The notes beneath the pieces were generated by a model. It saw only the letters and a list, made by a program, of their open reading frames with translations. It was not told where the DNA came from and did no database searches. The position numbers and the translations under genes were made by a program. A stretch of DNA of 64,000 nt from Candidatus Acidulodesulfobacterium ferriphilum (lineage in GTDB: Bacteria > SZUA-79 > Acidulodesulfobacterales > Acidulodesulfobacteraceae), in assembly GCA_004195035.1 (NCBI GenBank), contig SGBD01000001.1, positions 372,001 to 436,000 on the forward strand, read 5' to 3'. Positions 43,352 to 53,975 of the stretch are shown here, piece by piece. How positions within the stretch are numbered: position 1 is the first letter of the stretch; every line of letters begins with the position of its first letter.

Positions 43352-44905
43352 TTACTCATAAATTTCCGATTCTACCGATTTTTTTAAATTACTGTTATGT
43401 ATATACAGTTTGTTTATCGCATTTACATAAGCCTTCGCGCTGGCGACCACAATATCGGTATGAGCGCTTCTTCCCGTTATATTGGTCCCGTTTTCCTCTA
43501 TGGTAATAGAAACATCCCCTTGAGCTTCGGTAGTTCCTCTAATGGATTTAACCTCGTACCCTATAACCCTGGCTTTGGAGTTAACAATTTTTTCGATAGC
43601 GTTAATAGCGGCATCGACAGGACCATTGCCGCAGGAAGAGTCATGCTTCAATTCTCCGTTTACCATAACCTTGACCATAGAAAGGGGCGTAACCGTATCG
43701 CCGCAAACGACATTCACATATTTAAGTTCATACTTTTCGAATGAATGGGATTTTGCGATAAGCGAATCGATATCCTCGTCGTAGATTTCTTTTTTTCTAT
43801 CCGACAGCGCTTTAAATTTAACAAAGGCATCCTCTATCTCTTTATCGTTTAATAAATATCCTAAGGATTCTAATTTTTCTTTAAAAGCATGCTTTCCCGA
43901 ATGCTTGCCCAGAACTAAATCGTTCGACTGCCTGCCCACTCTTTCGGGAGTCATTATCTCGTATGTCGTCTTTTCTTTTAATACGCCGTCCTGATGAATA
44001 CCCGCCTCGTGGGCAAAAGCGTTTTTCCCGACGATAGCCTTATTCGGTTGAACAGATATACCCGTTATATGAGTTAAAAGCTGAGAAGAGCGGTATATCT
44101 CCGCAGTGTTTATATTGGTGGCGGCATTATAAATATCCTTCCTGACATCAAGCGCCATGACTATTTCTTCCAATGCGGCATTGCCCGCGCGCTCCCCTAT
44201 GCCGTTTATCGTACATTCTACCTGACCCACTCCCGCCTGAATCGCGGCAAGGGAATTTGCAACGCCGAGACCGAGATCGTTATGGCAGTGAACGCTTAAT
44301 ATAATATTTTTTATGCCCTTAACCCTTTCCCGTATATTTTTTATAAAATCATAGAATTCGAAAGGGGTCGCAAAACCGACAGTATCTGGAATATTCACAG
44401 TCGTGGCGCCGGCGGCTATAACCCCTTCTATTACTTCACATAAGAAATTCATATCCGTTCTTGTGGCATCTTCCGCGGAAAATTCGATGTTTTCTATAAA
44501 AGATTTTGCATATTTAACCATGGAGACGGCTTTTTCGTACAGATCCTCGCGCGTCATCTTAAGCTTATGTTTAAGGTGTATATCGGAAGTTGCGATAAAG
44601 GTATGGATAACCGGTTTTTCTGAGTATTTCACGGCGGAATAAGCCCTGTAAATATCTTTTTCATTAGCTCTTGCAAGACCCGCAATTTCAACGCCTTTTA
44701 TCTCCTGAGCTATTGCTTTGACAGCCTCGAAGTCGCCCTCGGAAGCTATGGGAAATCCAGCTTCAATAACATTAACTCCAAGGCGGGCAAGCTGGCGCGC
44801 TAAATTTAACTTTTCGGATGTATTCATGCTTGCGCCGGGAGATTGTTCCCCATCCCTCAAGGTCGTGTCGAATATCTTTATTTTCTTAATATGTCCGTTA
44901 TCCAT
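43352..44905 (-). CDS. leuA: 2-isopropylmalate synthase
   Basis: First committed step of leucine synthesis, condensing acetyl-CoA and 2-oxoisovalerate. The TIM-barrel part has FDTTLRDGEQSPGASM and the metal-binding SVHCHNDLGLGVANSL; GNAALEEIVMAL and HEAGIHQDGVLK follow. The C-terminal LeuA dimer domain (about 390-505), the site of leucine feedback in the family, is complete. The frame can also open at TTG 44920, but ATG at 44905 has GGGAA six bases upstream and is preferred, giving 517 residues. It follows pssA closely. Confidence 0.96.
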   Translation of the reverse strand: MDNGHIKKIKIFDTTLRDGEQSPGASMNTSEKLNLARQLARLGVNVIEAGFPIASEGDFEAVKAIAQEIKGVEIAGLARANEKDIYRAYSAVKYSEKPVIHTFIATSDIHLKHKLKMTREDLYEKAVSMVKYAKSFIENIEFSAEDATRTDMNFLCEVIEGVIAAGATTVNIPDTVGFATPFEFYDFIKNIRERVKGIKNIILSVHCHNDLGLGVANSLAAIQAGVGQVECTINGIGERAGNAALEEIVMALDVRKDIYNAATNINTAEIYRSSQLLTHITGISVQPNKAIVGKNAFAHEAGIHQDGVLKEKTTYEIMTPERVGRQSNDLVLGKHSGKHAFKEKLESLGYLLNDKEIEDAFVKFKALSDRKKEIYDEDIDSLIAKSHSFEKYELKYVNVVCGDTVTPLSMVKVMVNGELKHDSSCGNGPVDAAINAIEKIVNSKARVIGYEVKSIRGTTEAQGDVSITIEENGTNITGRSAHTDIVVASAKAYVNAINKLYIHNSNLKKSVESEIYE

Positions 44906-44926
44906 AAATAGTTCCCGCAAGCTTAT

Positions 44927-45733
44927 TTATCCTATCTTTTTATTACTCTTCATCTTAACATTATCGATATAAAAATACAATAGGGGCGAAACGAAGGTAT
45001 AGAGGAAAAAGATTACAAAAAAGGCCTCGATTGGTTTTACTATGATTATTATAATTAATAAGGAAAGCAAAACCAGAATCTCGAACGGCCTTCTTTTGAA
45101 AACAGATAAATCTTTCATAGCAAAATACTTAATATTACTTATCATTAATAAACCTGTAATTATCATTAAGGCAATCATAACCGTACTTATTACGGCAAAA
45201 TTTAGAGAAATATCCGCCATAAAAAATATCGATGAAACAACCATGCCTGCGGCAGCAGGGGAAGGAAGCCCGCTAAATTTATTGTATTCCACGGAATTTA
45301 CCTGAACATTAAACCTGGCAAGTCTAAGCGCCGCACCCAAAAGATATACAAAAATAGATGCCCAGCCGAGTCTTCCATAGACAAAAAGCTGCCACTTAAA
45401 CAATAATATGGATGGGGCAACCCCGAATGCTATTAAGTCTGATAAGGAATCATATTCTATGCCGAACTTAGAGCTTGAATTTGTGAGCCTTGCAACTTTC
45501 CCATCGATTCCGTCTAAAAAAATCGATACGACTATAAGCCATCCGGCGATATAAAATTTTCCGTTAATGGAGTTTATAATCGAGTAAAAACCTGAAAAAA
45601 GAGAAAGGCTTGTTAAGAGATTGGGCAGCAAAAAAACCCCTTTTGTCATACTATCTTTGTAAATATCGGCAGCGGCATTACGGGGAGCCTTTATGCTTTT
45701 TGTCTTTAGTTTCTTATTTGCATCTATATCCAT
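44927..45733 (-). CDS. pssA: CDP-diacylglycerol-serine O-phosphatidyltransferase
   Basis: Makes phosphatidylserine at the inner membrane. The CDP-alcohol phosphatidyltransferase motif is complete: Asp77-Gly78, Ala81-Arg82, Gly91, Asp95, Asp99. Hydrophobic helices cover about 35-75 and 105-255. At 268 residues with a charged N-terminal stretch of about 30 it is the integral-membrane (Bacillus/deltaproteobacterial) type, not the E. coli peripheral type. It lies downstream of psd, which uses its product, and just before leuA. Confidence 0.95.
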   Translation of the reverse strand: MDIDANKKLKTKSIKAPRNAAADIYKDSMTKGVFLLPNLLTSLSLFSGFYSIINSINGKFYIAGWLIVVSIFLDGIDGKVARLTNSSSKFGIEYDSLSDLIAFGVAPSILLFKWQLFVYGRLGWASIFVYLLGAALRLARFNVQVNSVEYNKFSGLPSPAAAGMVVSSIFFMADISLNFAVISTVMIALMIITGLLMISNIKYFAMKDLSVFKRRPFEILVLLSLLIIIIIVKPIEAFFVIFFLYTFVSPLLYFYIDNVKMKSNKKIG

Positions 45734-45750
45734 AAAGAATTAATAATTAA

Positions 45751-45914
45751 CCAAAATTGCCGATAGAAACTCTTAAAGCTGCTTCAAAGTTTTATAAGCA
45801 CTGGATTCCCGCCTACGCGGGAATGACTTTACGGGGATTAACTTCTCACCCAACGGGTGTCATTCCCGCGTAGGCGGGAATCCAGAAAAATAATTTTCTA
45901 TCGGCAATTTTGGG
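45751..45914. mobile_element. MITE-like nested inverted-repeat element
   Basis: The outer ends are a perfect 19-bp inverted repeat: CCAAAATTGCCGATAGAAA at 45751-45769, with its complement at 45895-45913. Inside lies a perfect 27-bp inverted repeat (45801-45827 and 45859-45885), each arm itself a hairpin with an 8-bp stem. AATTAA flanks both sides (45745-45750 and 45915-45920) and may be a target site duplication. There is no coding capacity, so any movement would need an enzyme in trans. It sits between psd and pssA. Confidence 0.68.
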
Positions 45915-45941
45915 AATTAACGCAATATACCAAATTTGCTA

Positions 45942-46619
45942 CTATAATAATCTTCCCAGAACCGTCTTTCCCGAAAAAACCCTGTCGTTAATCCTGGCAT
46001 AACTTTTAAAATCTAAGGGAAGGTACAAATCTAACCTCGAACCATATTTAATTAAACCAAACCTTTCTCCCGCGGCTATTTCGTCCCCTTCTCTAATCGT
46101 ACAAACTATTCTTCTTGCAACAAGACCCGCTATCTGGACAAATGCGATTTTTGCGATTCTTCCGCCGCTAATATTCGAATTTAAAATAATCCCGTTAAAT
46201 TCATTTTCCAAAGATGCCTTATCAAGATTAGCGGAAAAGAATCTTCCCTTATTATATATGATCTTTTCGACCTTTCCATTTATCGGCACCCTGTTTACAT
46301 GAACATTAAAAAGCGACATAAAAATGCTTATCTTTACGGCCTCCCGATTTAAAAACCTGTCGTCAAAGACCCTTTGCATGAAAATAACCCTGCCGTCGGC
46401 AGGGCACAGTATCTCATCTTCTTTTAAAGTAGTTTTGCGCTCTGGGTCTCTAAAAAAATATATATTAAAAATAAAAAATATTAAAAATATAAGGGATAGG
46501 GATAAAAAAACATATTTTAATATTTTATCGCCAATATAAAAATATAAAATAAAAGAAACAAAAGAAACGGACAGGGAAACTATTATAAAACCAATCCCTT
46601 CTTTTGCTATATATTTCAT
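45942..46619 (-). CDS. psd: Phosphatidylserine decarboxylase proenzyme
   Basis: Converts phosphatidylserine to phosphatidylethanolamine using a pyruvoyl group made by self-cleavage. At 225 residues it is the short (type II) form. Two N-terminal membrane helices (about 8-52) are followed by FRDPER, LCPADGRV, MSLFNVHVNR and the self-cleavage site Gly193-Ser194 within IKYGSRLDLYLP. It lies between ilvC and pssA, a grouping also known in Geobacter-like genomes. Confidence 0.95.
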   Translation of the reverse strand: MKYIAKEGIGFIIVSLSVSFVSFILYFYIGDKILKYVFLSLSLIFLIFFIFNIYFFRDPERKTTLKEDEILCPADGRVIFMQRVFDDRFLNREAVKISIFMSLFNVHVNRVPINGKVEKIIYNKGRFFSANLDKASLENEFNGIILNSNISGGRIAKIAFVQIAGLVARRIVCTIREGDEIAAGERFGLIKYGSRLDLYLPLDFKSYARINDRVFSGKTVLGRLL

Positions 46620-46644
46620 CCGTTGATTGCCCTTTATGATGTAA

Positions 46645-47682
<1,038 letters not shown>

Positions 47683-47716
47683 TTATCTTATTAAGTTATC
47701 TTATTAACTTGGCTTA

Positions 47717-48208
47717 TTAACTTGGCCTTCTTGCGCGCTGTATTGCTATTGCCCCCGTCATAACTATATCTTTTATGCCGAGCGGCCTCAAAATATCTAT
47801 TAGAGATTCTATTTTCTTTTCCGAACCTGTAGCCTCAACCGTATATGAATTTCTGGAAATATCGATAATGCGGCCGCCAAATATATCCTTGATCCTTATA
47901 ATGTCGCTTTTTGTAGTTTCATCGGCGTTTACTTTTATCAAAACGGTTTGTCTGACTACCGAATCTTCATCCGTTAATTCTTGAACCTTTATCACATTTA
48001 TAAGCCTGTTAAGCTGCTTTGTAATCTGCTCTAATATCTGAGTGTCTCCGGATGTGGTAATTATCATTTTCGACTCGTTTTTTTCAAGCGTCTTTGCCAC
48101 ACAAATGCTATCGATATTAAACCCTCTTGCCGAAAAAAGACCCGCAACACGGGTCAACACCCCTGCTTCGTTCTCGACAAGTATTGACAAAATATGGGTT
48201 TTATCCAT
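47717..48208 (-). CDS. ilvN: Acetolactate synthase small (regulatory) subunit
   Basis: Regulatory partner of IlvB that confers valine feedback. The N-terminal ACT domain reads THILSILVENEAGVLTRVAG and RGFNIDSICVAKT; the C-terminal ALS_ss domain has the closing ETTKSDIIRI and IDILRPLGIKDIVMTG. It is 163 residues long, the IlvH/IlvN size. Located between ilvB and ilvC. Confidence 0.96.
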   Translation of the reverse strand: MDKTHILSILVENEAGVLTRVAGLFSARGFNIDSICVAKTLEKNESKMIITTSGDTQILEQITKQLNRLINVIKVQELTDEDSVVRQTVLIKVNADETTKSDIIRIKDIFGGRIIDISRNSYTVEATGSEKKIESLIDILRPLGIKDIVMTGAIAIQRARRPS

Positions 48209-48252
48209 AATTATTTCATCCTTTATTTATTCTTATCAAAATAATTTTTATT

Positions 48253-49971
48253 TTAAACTAATAACATGCCCGTAATAGGGGCTCCCGGGGCAACCATGGG
48301 ATAAACGCTTTCTTCCGGGGCAACAACAAAATCCATTATAACAGGTTTTTTTATGGATAACGCCTTTTTAAGAACATCTTCCACCTCATTTGGCTTGGTT
48401 GCCCTTAAACCTACGGCGCCATAAGCCTCGGCAAGCTTAACAAAATCCGGATTGACATTCATTTCGGAAAAAGAATATCTTTTTTTATAGAATAATTCCT
48501 GCCACTGCCTTATCATACCCAAAAAGTTATTATTGACTATAGCAATCTTAACGGGTAAATTATATTGAACGGCGGTGGCCAGCTCCTGAATATTCATTTG
48601 AATACTGCCGTCCCCCGCAATATCGAAAACTACCTTGTCGGGACATGCTATCTGTGCGCCTATGGCGGCTGGAAATCCATAACCCATAGTGCCAAGGCCG
48701 CCGGAGGTTAAAAATGTTCTTGGGCTATTGAATTTATAAAATTGCGCCGCCCACATTTGATTTTGACCGACCTCGGTCGAAATGATAGCAGAACCCCCTG
48801 TAAGTTCGTATATTTTTTCGATAACATACTGGGGCTTAATTATATCGTTCATTTTATACGAAAGCGGATGCTCGTACTTCCATATATTAATCTCTTCAAG
48901 CCATTTAAGCCTGTCGTATTGGGTGGAAGAAATTTCTTTAGATTTCGCGCTTAGCATTTCCAAAAGACTATTTAATACGGACTTGACATCCCCTACGACG
49001 GGAATCTCAATTTTTACATTTTTGCCGATAGACGAAGGGTCGATATCGATATGGGCAAACTTTGCGTTTCTGCCGAACTCTTCAACCTTGCCCGTAACTC
49101 TGTCGTCAAATCTTGCGCCTATAGCGATAATAAAATCGGCGTTGGATATTGCCATATTTGCCGCATAAGTGCCGTGCATTCCAAGCATTCCAAAAAATAG
49201 CGAATGTTCGGACGGAAATCCGCCAAGCCCCATTAATGTCGAGGTAACCGGCAAATCAAGGAGTTCCGCTAATTCTTTAAGTTCCGCCGAGGCATTTGAA
49301 CTAATAACGCCTCCGCCCACATAAAGCAAGGGTCTTTTCGCATTCAAAAGCTCTTTGACAACCTTGGAAAGCTGCACATGATGTCCGAAATATGTAGGGT
49401 TATAACCTCTGAGCTCTACGCCTTCCGGATAATCGAATTCATATACGCTTGAAGTAATATCTTTAGGAATATCGATTAATACGGGGCCCGGCCTTCCCGT
49501 GGAAGCTATATAAAAGGCCTCTTTAATAGTTCTTGCAAGATCTTTTATGTCTTTCACAAGATAGTTATGTTTTGTGCATGGTCTCGTTATACCGACGGTA
49601 TCGGCCTCCTGAAAAGCATCGTTTCCTATCAAATTAGTCGGAACCTGCCCTGTCAATATGACAATCGGCACAGAATCCATATAAGCCGTTGCAATACCTG
49701 TTATTGTATTTGTGGCGCCTGGACCCGATGTTACAAGAACAACCCCCACCTTGCCCGATGCCCTGGCATAGCCGTCCGCCGCATGAGCTGCGCCCTGTTC
49801 ATGTCTGACAAGCACATGCTTTATTTTATCTTTATAATTAAAAAGCTCGTCATATATATTTAATACCGCTCCACCTGGATAACCGAATATGGTATCCACC
49901 CCTTCCCTGATTAAACTCTCGAGAATTATTTTTGAACCTGTCATTATCTCTTTTCCGTTACCCGGCTTCAC
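48253..49971 (-). CDS. ilvB: Acetolactate synthase large subunit
   Basis: Thiamine diphosphate enzyme making acetolactate or acetohydroxybutyrate, the first common step of branched-chain synthesis. The 572 residues show [15 protein letters not shown], the catalytic Glu in [31 protein letters not shown], and the ThDP motif [13 protein letters not shown]...NNNFLGM. The GTG start at 49971 overlaps the ilvD stop (GTGA). An ATG nine codons later (49944), preceded by GGAAAAGAG, is an equally good start and matches the usual MTG N-terminus. Confidence 0.96.
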   Translation of the reverse strand: MKPGNGKEIMTGSKIILESLIREGVDTIFGYPGGAVLNIYDELFNYKDKIKHVLVRHEQGAAHAADGYARASGKVGVVLVTSGPGATNTITGIATAYMDSVPIVILTGQVPTNLIGNDAFQEADTVGITRPCTKHNYLVKDIKDLARTIKEAFYIASTGRPGPVLIDIPKDITSSVYEFDYPEGVELRGYNPTYFGHHVQLSKVVKELLNAKRPLLYVGGGVISSNASAELKELAELLDLPVTSTLMGLGGFPSEHSLFFGMLGMHGTYAANMAISNADFIIAIGARFDDRVTGKVEEFGRNAKFAHIDIDPSSIGKNVKIEIPVVGDVKSVLNSLLEMLSAKSKEISSTQYDRLKWLEEINIWKYEHPLSYKMNDIIKPQYVIEKIYELTGGSAIISTEVGQNQMWAAQFYKFNSPRTFLTSGGLGTMGYGFPAAIGAQIACPDKVVFDIAGDGSIQMNIQELATAVQYNLPVKIAIVNNNFLGMIRQWQELFYKKRYSFSEMNVNPDFVKLAEAYGAVGLRATKPNEVEDVLKKALSIKKPVIMDFVVAPEESVYPMVAPGAPITGMLLV

Positions 49972-51638
49972 TTTCTTACTCCTTTATTTACAATTGCTCC
50001 TTCATCTGCCGAAGAAACCATATCGGCATATCTCGATAAATAGCCGTAATCTATTTTTTTACCCCTTGCGGGTAATTTTGATTTCCTAATGTTCAATTCT
50101 TCGGCAGATAAAAGAACATTAAGTTTCCTCTTTGGTATGTCTATTTCAATCTTATCCCCGTTATTTATCAAAGCAATGGGTCCGCCCTCCTGCGCCTCCG
50201 GGGATATATGTCCGATACAGGGGCCGCGCGTCCCGCCCGAAAAACGGCCGTCCGTGATTAGCGCCACTTTATCGCCAAGACCCATGCCGACAATCTGGGA
50301 TGTCGGGGCAAGCATTTCTCTCATTCCCGGACCGCCTTTCGGTCCTTCATATCTTATGACGACAACATCTCCCTCTTTAATTTTACCTTTTGAAATACTT
50401 TCCATGGCCGCTTCTTCGCTGTCAAAAACAACAGCGCTGCCTGTAAATTGCATTATATCGGGATTAACGCCGCTTGCTTTAATTATTGCTCCATTTGGGG
50501 CTAAATTGCCGAAAAGAACGGCGATACCGCCTTCCTTTCTATATGGATTATCAATTTTTCTAATTACTTCGTTATTTACATAATTAACGCCGGATATTAT
50601 CTGCCCTATATTGCCGCCGCTAACGGTTGCCTCATTATTATTGACGATAGTTCTTAACTCGTAGAGCAGCGCAGGTATTCCGCCGGCAAAATCTAAGTCT
50701 TCGAGGAAATATTCCCCTGCAGGCCTTAAACTTGTGAGCTGAGGTGTTTTTTTTGAAATTTCGTCAAAAAGCCTTAAATCTAATTTCATTCCGGCTTCAT
50801 TTGCTATAGCCAATAAATGTAAAACTGAGTTAGATGAACCGCCTAATGCCATATCGACCATGACGGCATTTTTTAAAGCACCTAATGTTACTATGTTTCT
50901 AGGAAGTACATTTTCTTTTACTAAGTCAACCGCCCTGGCGCCGCTTTCGAAGGCAATTCGTTTTTTTACCGCCGAACCGGCAAGCGCCGTCCCCGCGCCG
51001 GGCAAAGACATACCCATAACCTCCGTTAAGCAGGCCATAGTATTAGCCGTATATAATCCCTGACATGACCCTTGACCCGGGCAAGCGCACATTTCCAGAT
51101 CGGAAAGCTCCTGTTCCGTTATCTCGTTTACCCTGTATTTAGCCACCGCCTCAAATGTATCCCTGACAAATGAAAGCCGTTTTCCGTGATAGTGACCGGA
51201 AAGCATAGGCCCCGCAGTAACAATTATAGATGGAATATTTAAACGCAAAGAAGCCATAAGCATTCCGGGGGTAATTTTGTCGCAATTCGTTAAAAGCACA
51301 AGACCGTCGAGACAATGCGCCTCCGCAATCGTTTCTATCATATCGGCAATAAGTTCGCGGGACGGGAGCGAATAGTGCATCCCAAAATGTCCCATGGCGA
51401 TACCGTCGCAAATTCCCGGAATACCGAAAACAAACGGGTGGCCGCCGTTGCTATATACGCCGTTTTCGACAGCCTTTTCGAGATCCCTTATGCCTACATG
51501 CCCCGGAATCAAATCGGTAAAACTTGAAGCTATGCCGATAAACGGCTTCTTCATCTCGTTTTTTGTCATGCCGGTTGCATAAAGTAAAGACCTGTGAGGA
51601 GTTCTGTCAACGCCTTCTTTAATATTTTTACTTTTCAT
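49968..51638 (-). CDS. ilvD: Dihydroxy-acid dehydratase
   Basis: Iron-sulfur enzyme giving 2-oxoisovalerate and 2-oxo-3-methylvalerate. Signatures in the 556 residues are the cluster cysteine in [47 protein letters not shown] and [18 protein letters not shown]. The length is normal. It is the first gene of the branched-chain run, about 60 bases after a small DUF465 gene, and overlaps ilvB by four bases. Confidence 0.97.
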   Translation of the reverse strand: MKSKNIKEGVDRTPHRSLLYATGMTKNEMKKPFIGIASSFTDLIPGHVGIRDLEKAVENGVYSNGGHPFVFGIPGICDGIAMGHFGMHYSLPSRELIADMIETIAEAHCLDGLVLLTNCDKITPGMLMASLRLNIPSIIVTAGPMLSGHYHGKRLSFVRDTFEAVAKYRVNEITEQELSDLEMCACPGQGSCQGLYTANTMACLTEVMGMSLPGAGTALAGSAVKKRIAFESGARAVDLVKENVLPRNIVTLGALKNAVMVDMALGGSSNSVLHLLAIANEAGMKLDLRLFDEISKKTPQLTSLRPAGEYFLEDLDFAGGIPALLYELRTIVNNNEATVSGGNIGQIISGVNYVNNEVIRKIDNPYRKEGGIAVLFGNLAPNGAIIKASGVNPDIMQFTGSAVVFDSEEAAMESISKGKIKEGDVVVIRYEGPKGGPGMREMLAPTSQIVGMGLGDKVALITDGRFSGGTRGPCIGHISPEAQEGGPIALINNGDKIEIDIPKRKLNVLLSAEELNIRKSKLPARGKKIDYGYLSRYADMVSSADEGAIVNKGVRK

Positions 51639-51702
51639 AAAATGCCGTTATATTTAATGTTAAATTAATAAATCTTGATATAATATATTTTAAATAAATA
51701 GA

Positions 51703-51939
51703 TTACTTAACTGCAATCTTTTCCCTGACGATTTTTTTCATAATATCGTTACCGTAAAGTTTTTTTAATTTAAGCTCCTTAATGGCTTTTTGCTCTTCGG
51801 GAGTTAAAAACGGCTTAGTGCTGTATTTATTTAATAACTTATCGATTTCGATATGCTCATTATATATCTTTTTAAAATTTTCATCCGATGATAGAAGGGA
51901 TTCTGCTACTATTCTTTCGGTTTCATCTAAAAATTGCAT
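51703..51939 (-). CDS. DUF465 (YdcH-like) small helical protein
   Basis: A 78-residue, highly charged helical protein. The pattern of a first helix (residues 5-35, NFKKIYNEHIEIDKLL), a linker with FLTPEEQKAIKELKLKKL, and a last helix matches the DUF465/YdcH family, a two-helix fold of unknown function. A strong AAGGAGG ribosome-binding site lies nine bases before the ATG. It lies between tsaB and ilvD, and no role follows from its neighbours. Confidence 0.8.
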   Translation of the reverse strand: MQFLDETERIVAESLLSSDENFKKIYNEHIEIDKLLNKYSTKPFLTPEEQKAIKELKLKKLYGNDIMKKIVREKIAVK

Positions 51940-52011
51940 AAAAAAACCTCCTTATAGTGACAATATTAATATCGTTAAACTTACAAAACTTATAATTGTT
52001 ATAAATGCCTG

Positions 52012-52701
52012 CTAAAACGGCCCCTCGCTATAAACATAATATGGAGAAAGCCCTTCGGCATATTTTAAGTCGTTTTTTATTCCGCTTTCCAACGCATGCT
52101 TAGCCGCATAATACGGTATTTTTATTAAATCAAAAGGATTCAGTGAAACAATTTCCTGAAGTTCACTTTTAACTCTTTTATACCTGTCTTTTTGGTTATA
52201 TCCGTAAACTAAGATTGGCGCGCTGCCAAGCCCGCTTATAAACGACTTAAGTTCTTCTAAATTAAACTGCCCAATCTTAAGATATGGGGTAAAATTTCCA
52301 TTTTTTAACATAAAAGCAGATGCATAGTATTTATTTTTCATTGCATCTTTTACGGCTACGATATATTTAGAACCTAAATTATTTTTAAAAAAGGGGTAAG
52401 CGCAGACAAATAAACTTCCAAGCCCGATTATATTTAAGCCGAGGGAGTAGGAAAGCGTTTTGGCTATCGTAAGAGAAACCCTTACTCCCGTAAAAGAACC
52501 GGGGCCTAACGATACTACTATTCCGTTTAAGTCATTTAATTTTATGCAGGTTTTCGATAACATTGCGTCTATTTGCTTAAAAATTAATACGGAATGGTTT
52601 TCATGAAATCCGGAAATTGTTTCGGCAATCACATTAAAATTATCGCCCATTATTAATATATTTGAGTACCCGCTTGAACTATCGATAGACAGGATAGGCA
52701 T
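52012..52701 (-). CDS. tsaB: tRNA threonylcarbamoyladenosine biosynthesis protein TsaB
   Basis: Scaffold partner of TsaD in t6A37 tRNA modification. The ASKHA fold is seen in ILSIDSSSGYSNILIM at the N-terminus, in GIVVSLGPGSFTGVRVSLTIAKTL, and in ALESGIKND with a C-terminal PYYVYSEGP. At 229 residues it has the normal TsaB length (TsaD is longer and carries metal-binding histidines absent here). It starts three bases after rseP. Confidence 0.94.
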   Translation of the reverse strand: MPILSIDSSSGYSNILIMGDNFNVIAETISGFHENHSVLIFKQIDAMLSKTCIKLNDLNGIVVSLGPGSFTGVRVSLTIAKTLSYSLGLNIIGLGSLFVCAYPFFKNNLGSKYIVAVKDAMKNKYYASAFMLKNGNFTPYLKIGQFNLEELKSFISGLGSAPILVYGYNQKDRYKRVKSELQEIVSLNPFDLIKIPYYAAKHALESGIKNDLKYAEGLSPYYVYSEGPF

Positions 52702-52704
52702 AGT

Positions 52705-53787
52705 TTAAGTCTTTATAGTTCTAATAATGTCATTATAAGAAACAAATAATAACAGTAAAATTAACAGCGCAAAACCGACTTTAGCGGCTGTTTCCTGAAA
52801 CTTAACGCTTAAAGGCTTTCTCTTAATCATCTCGATAATGGAGAATAACAAATGTCCCCCATCGAGAGCAGGGATTGGAAATAGATTTATAAGTCCTATA
52901 TTCACGCTAATAAACGCTATAAAATAAAAAAAATCCGAAACTCCCATGCTTGCAGCTCTTCCTGAAAGTTGAGCTATCATTATCGGCCCTCCTAAATCGC
53001 TTGCAGGAAGTTTACCCGCAATAAGGTAAAAAAGGCTAATCATGGTTATATAAATTATAAACCAAATTTCTTTAAGCGATGAATAAAAAGAATTAAATAT
53101 ATTGCTGTATTTATAATAAACGGCATTTTGCGACGGGTAAATGCCTATAATATATCTTTTTGTTTTTTGTCCGAAAACATTTAGTCCTGCGGCAACAACG
53201 GGCTTTAATTTGACGAAATAACTTTTCTTCCCCTCTTCAACGGCAAGCGTTATCGTAGTTTTACCATATTTTTGAATATATTTCGACAAAGACTGCCACG
53301 ATTTTATCTTTGTTCCGTTAATCCCTGTTATAACATCGCCTTTTTTAAGCCCCGCTTTTGCGGCGGGATGCCCTTTAATTACGCCGCCTATTACGGATTT
53401 TAAAACAGGCCTGCCTGCCATAAATATAATCGTAAAAATTATTAAAGCTAAAATGAAATTAAAAAAGGGACCGCAAAAGATAATAAGAAACTTTTTATAC
53501 GGCGGCAAATTGCTATAAGAACGCTTTTGATCTTCGGGCGGCAATTCTTCGGAAGGGTCTTCGCCGAGAAGTTTAACATACCCCCCGAGCGGAAGGGCCG
53601 AAACGACATATTCCGTTTCCCCCACTTTTTTGCCAAATATTTTTGGACCAAAACCTAAAGAAAACTTCTCTACCTTTACCCCTAATTTTTTTGCGACAAT
53701 AAAATGTCCAAACTCATGGATTAAAACAATAATGCTTATAACAATGAGAAATGCAACTACATCATAGAAAATTCCGTTAATTATCAT
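52705..53787 (-). CDS. rseP: Site-2 intramembrane metalloprotease RseP
   Basis: Cuts transmembrane substrates such as anti-sigma factors and remnant signal peptides in the inner membrane. The zinc site is His24-Glu25-x-x-His28 in LIHEFGHFIVAKKLGV; a single PDZ domain lies at about 125-205 (AAKAGLKKGDVITGINGTKI). The third metal ligand is in NLFPIPALDGGHLLF. At 360 residues it has one PDZ domain, against two in E. coli RseP. It is encoded directly before tsaB. Confidence 0.95.
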   Translation of the reverse strand: MIINGIFYDVVAFLIVISIIVLIHEFGHFIVAKKLGVKVEKFSLGFGPKIFGKKVGETEYVVSALPLGGYVKLLGEDPSEELPPEDQKRSYSNLPPYKKFLIIFCGPFFNFILALIIFTIIFMAGRPVLKSVIGGVIKGHPAAKAGLKKGDVITGINGTKIKSWQSLSKYIQKYGKTTITLAVEEGKKSYFVKLKPVVAAGLNVFGQKTKRYIIGIYPSQNAVYYKYSNIFNSFYSSLKEIWFIIYITMISLFYLIAGKLPASDLGGPIMIAQLSGRAASMGVSDFFYFIAFISVNIGLINLFPIPALDGGHLLFSIIEMIKRKPLSVKFQETAAKVGFALLILLLLFVSYNDIIRTIKT

Positions 53788-53852
53788 ATATTTATTTTAT
53801 TTTATTTTAAATTTACTTATAACCTCCCGATTCCGGCATCTTAAAATCGTCT

Positions 53853-53965
53853 GAGGGCAGATTTGAAATATGTCCCATAATATAGATATTATTATATTGT
53901 TTTTTGCCATAAAGTGCAATTTATTTTTCGTCTTAGGGGCGGATTTGAAATATGTCCCCTAATAT
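53853..53965. repeat. Direct repeat pair with hairpin potential, upstream of rseP
   Basis: Two copies of GGGC(A/G)GATTTGAAATATGTCCC(A/C), each followed by TAATAT, start at about 53855 and 53936, 81 bases apart. The second copy forms a hairpin through TTAGGGG (53933-53939) and CCCCTAA (53956-53962); the first keeps only GGG/CCC. They lie in the 188-base gap between pheT and rseP. Origin unknown; they might be remnants of a short mobile repeat. Confidence 0.7.
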
Positions 53966-53975
53966 CATACCGGTT

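Noticed and set aside
44906-44920. TTG at 44920 as leuA start
   Set aside because: ATG at 44905 has a better spaced GGGAA site and gives the usual N-terminus.
50089-50583. 164-residue plus-strand open frame opposite ilvD
   Set aside because: Shadow of a highly conserved enzyme gene.
51639-51702. Leader peptide, T-box or attenuator ahead of ilvD
   Set aside because: The gap is short and AT-rich, with no run of Leu/Ile/Val codons after a start and no terminator hairpin.
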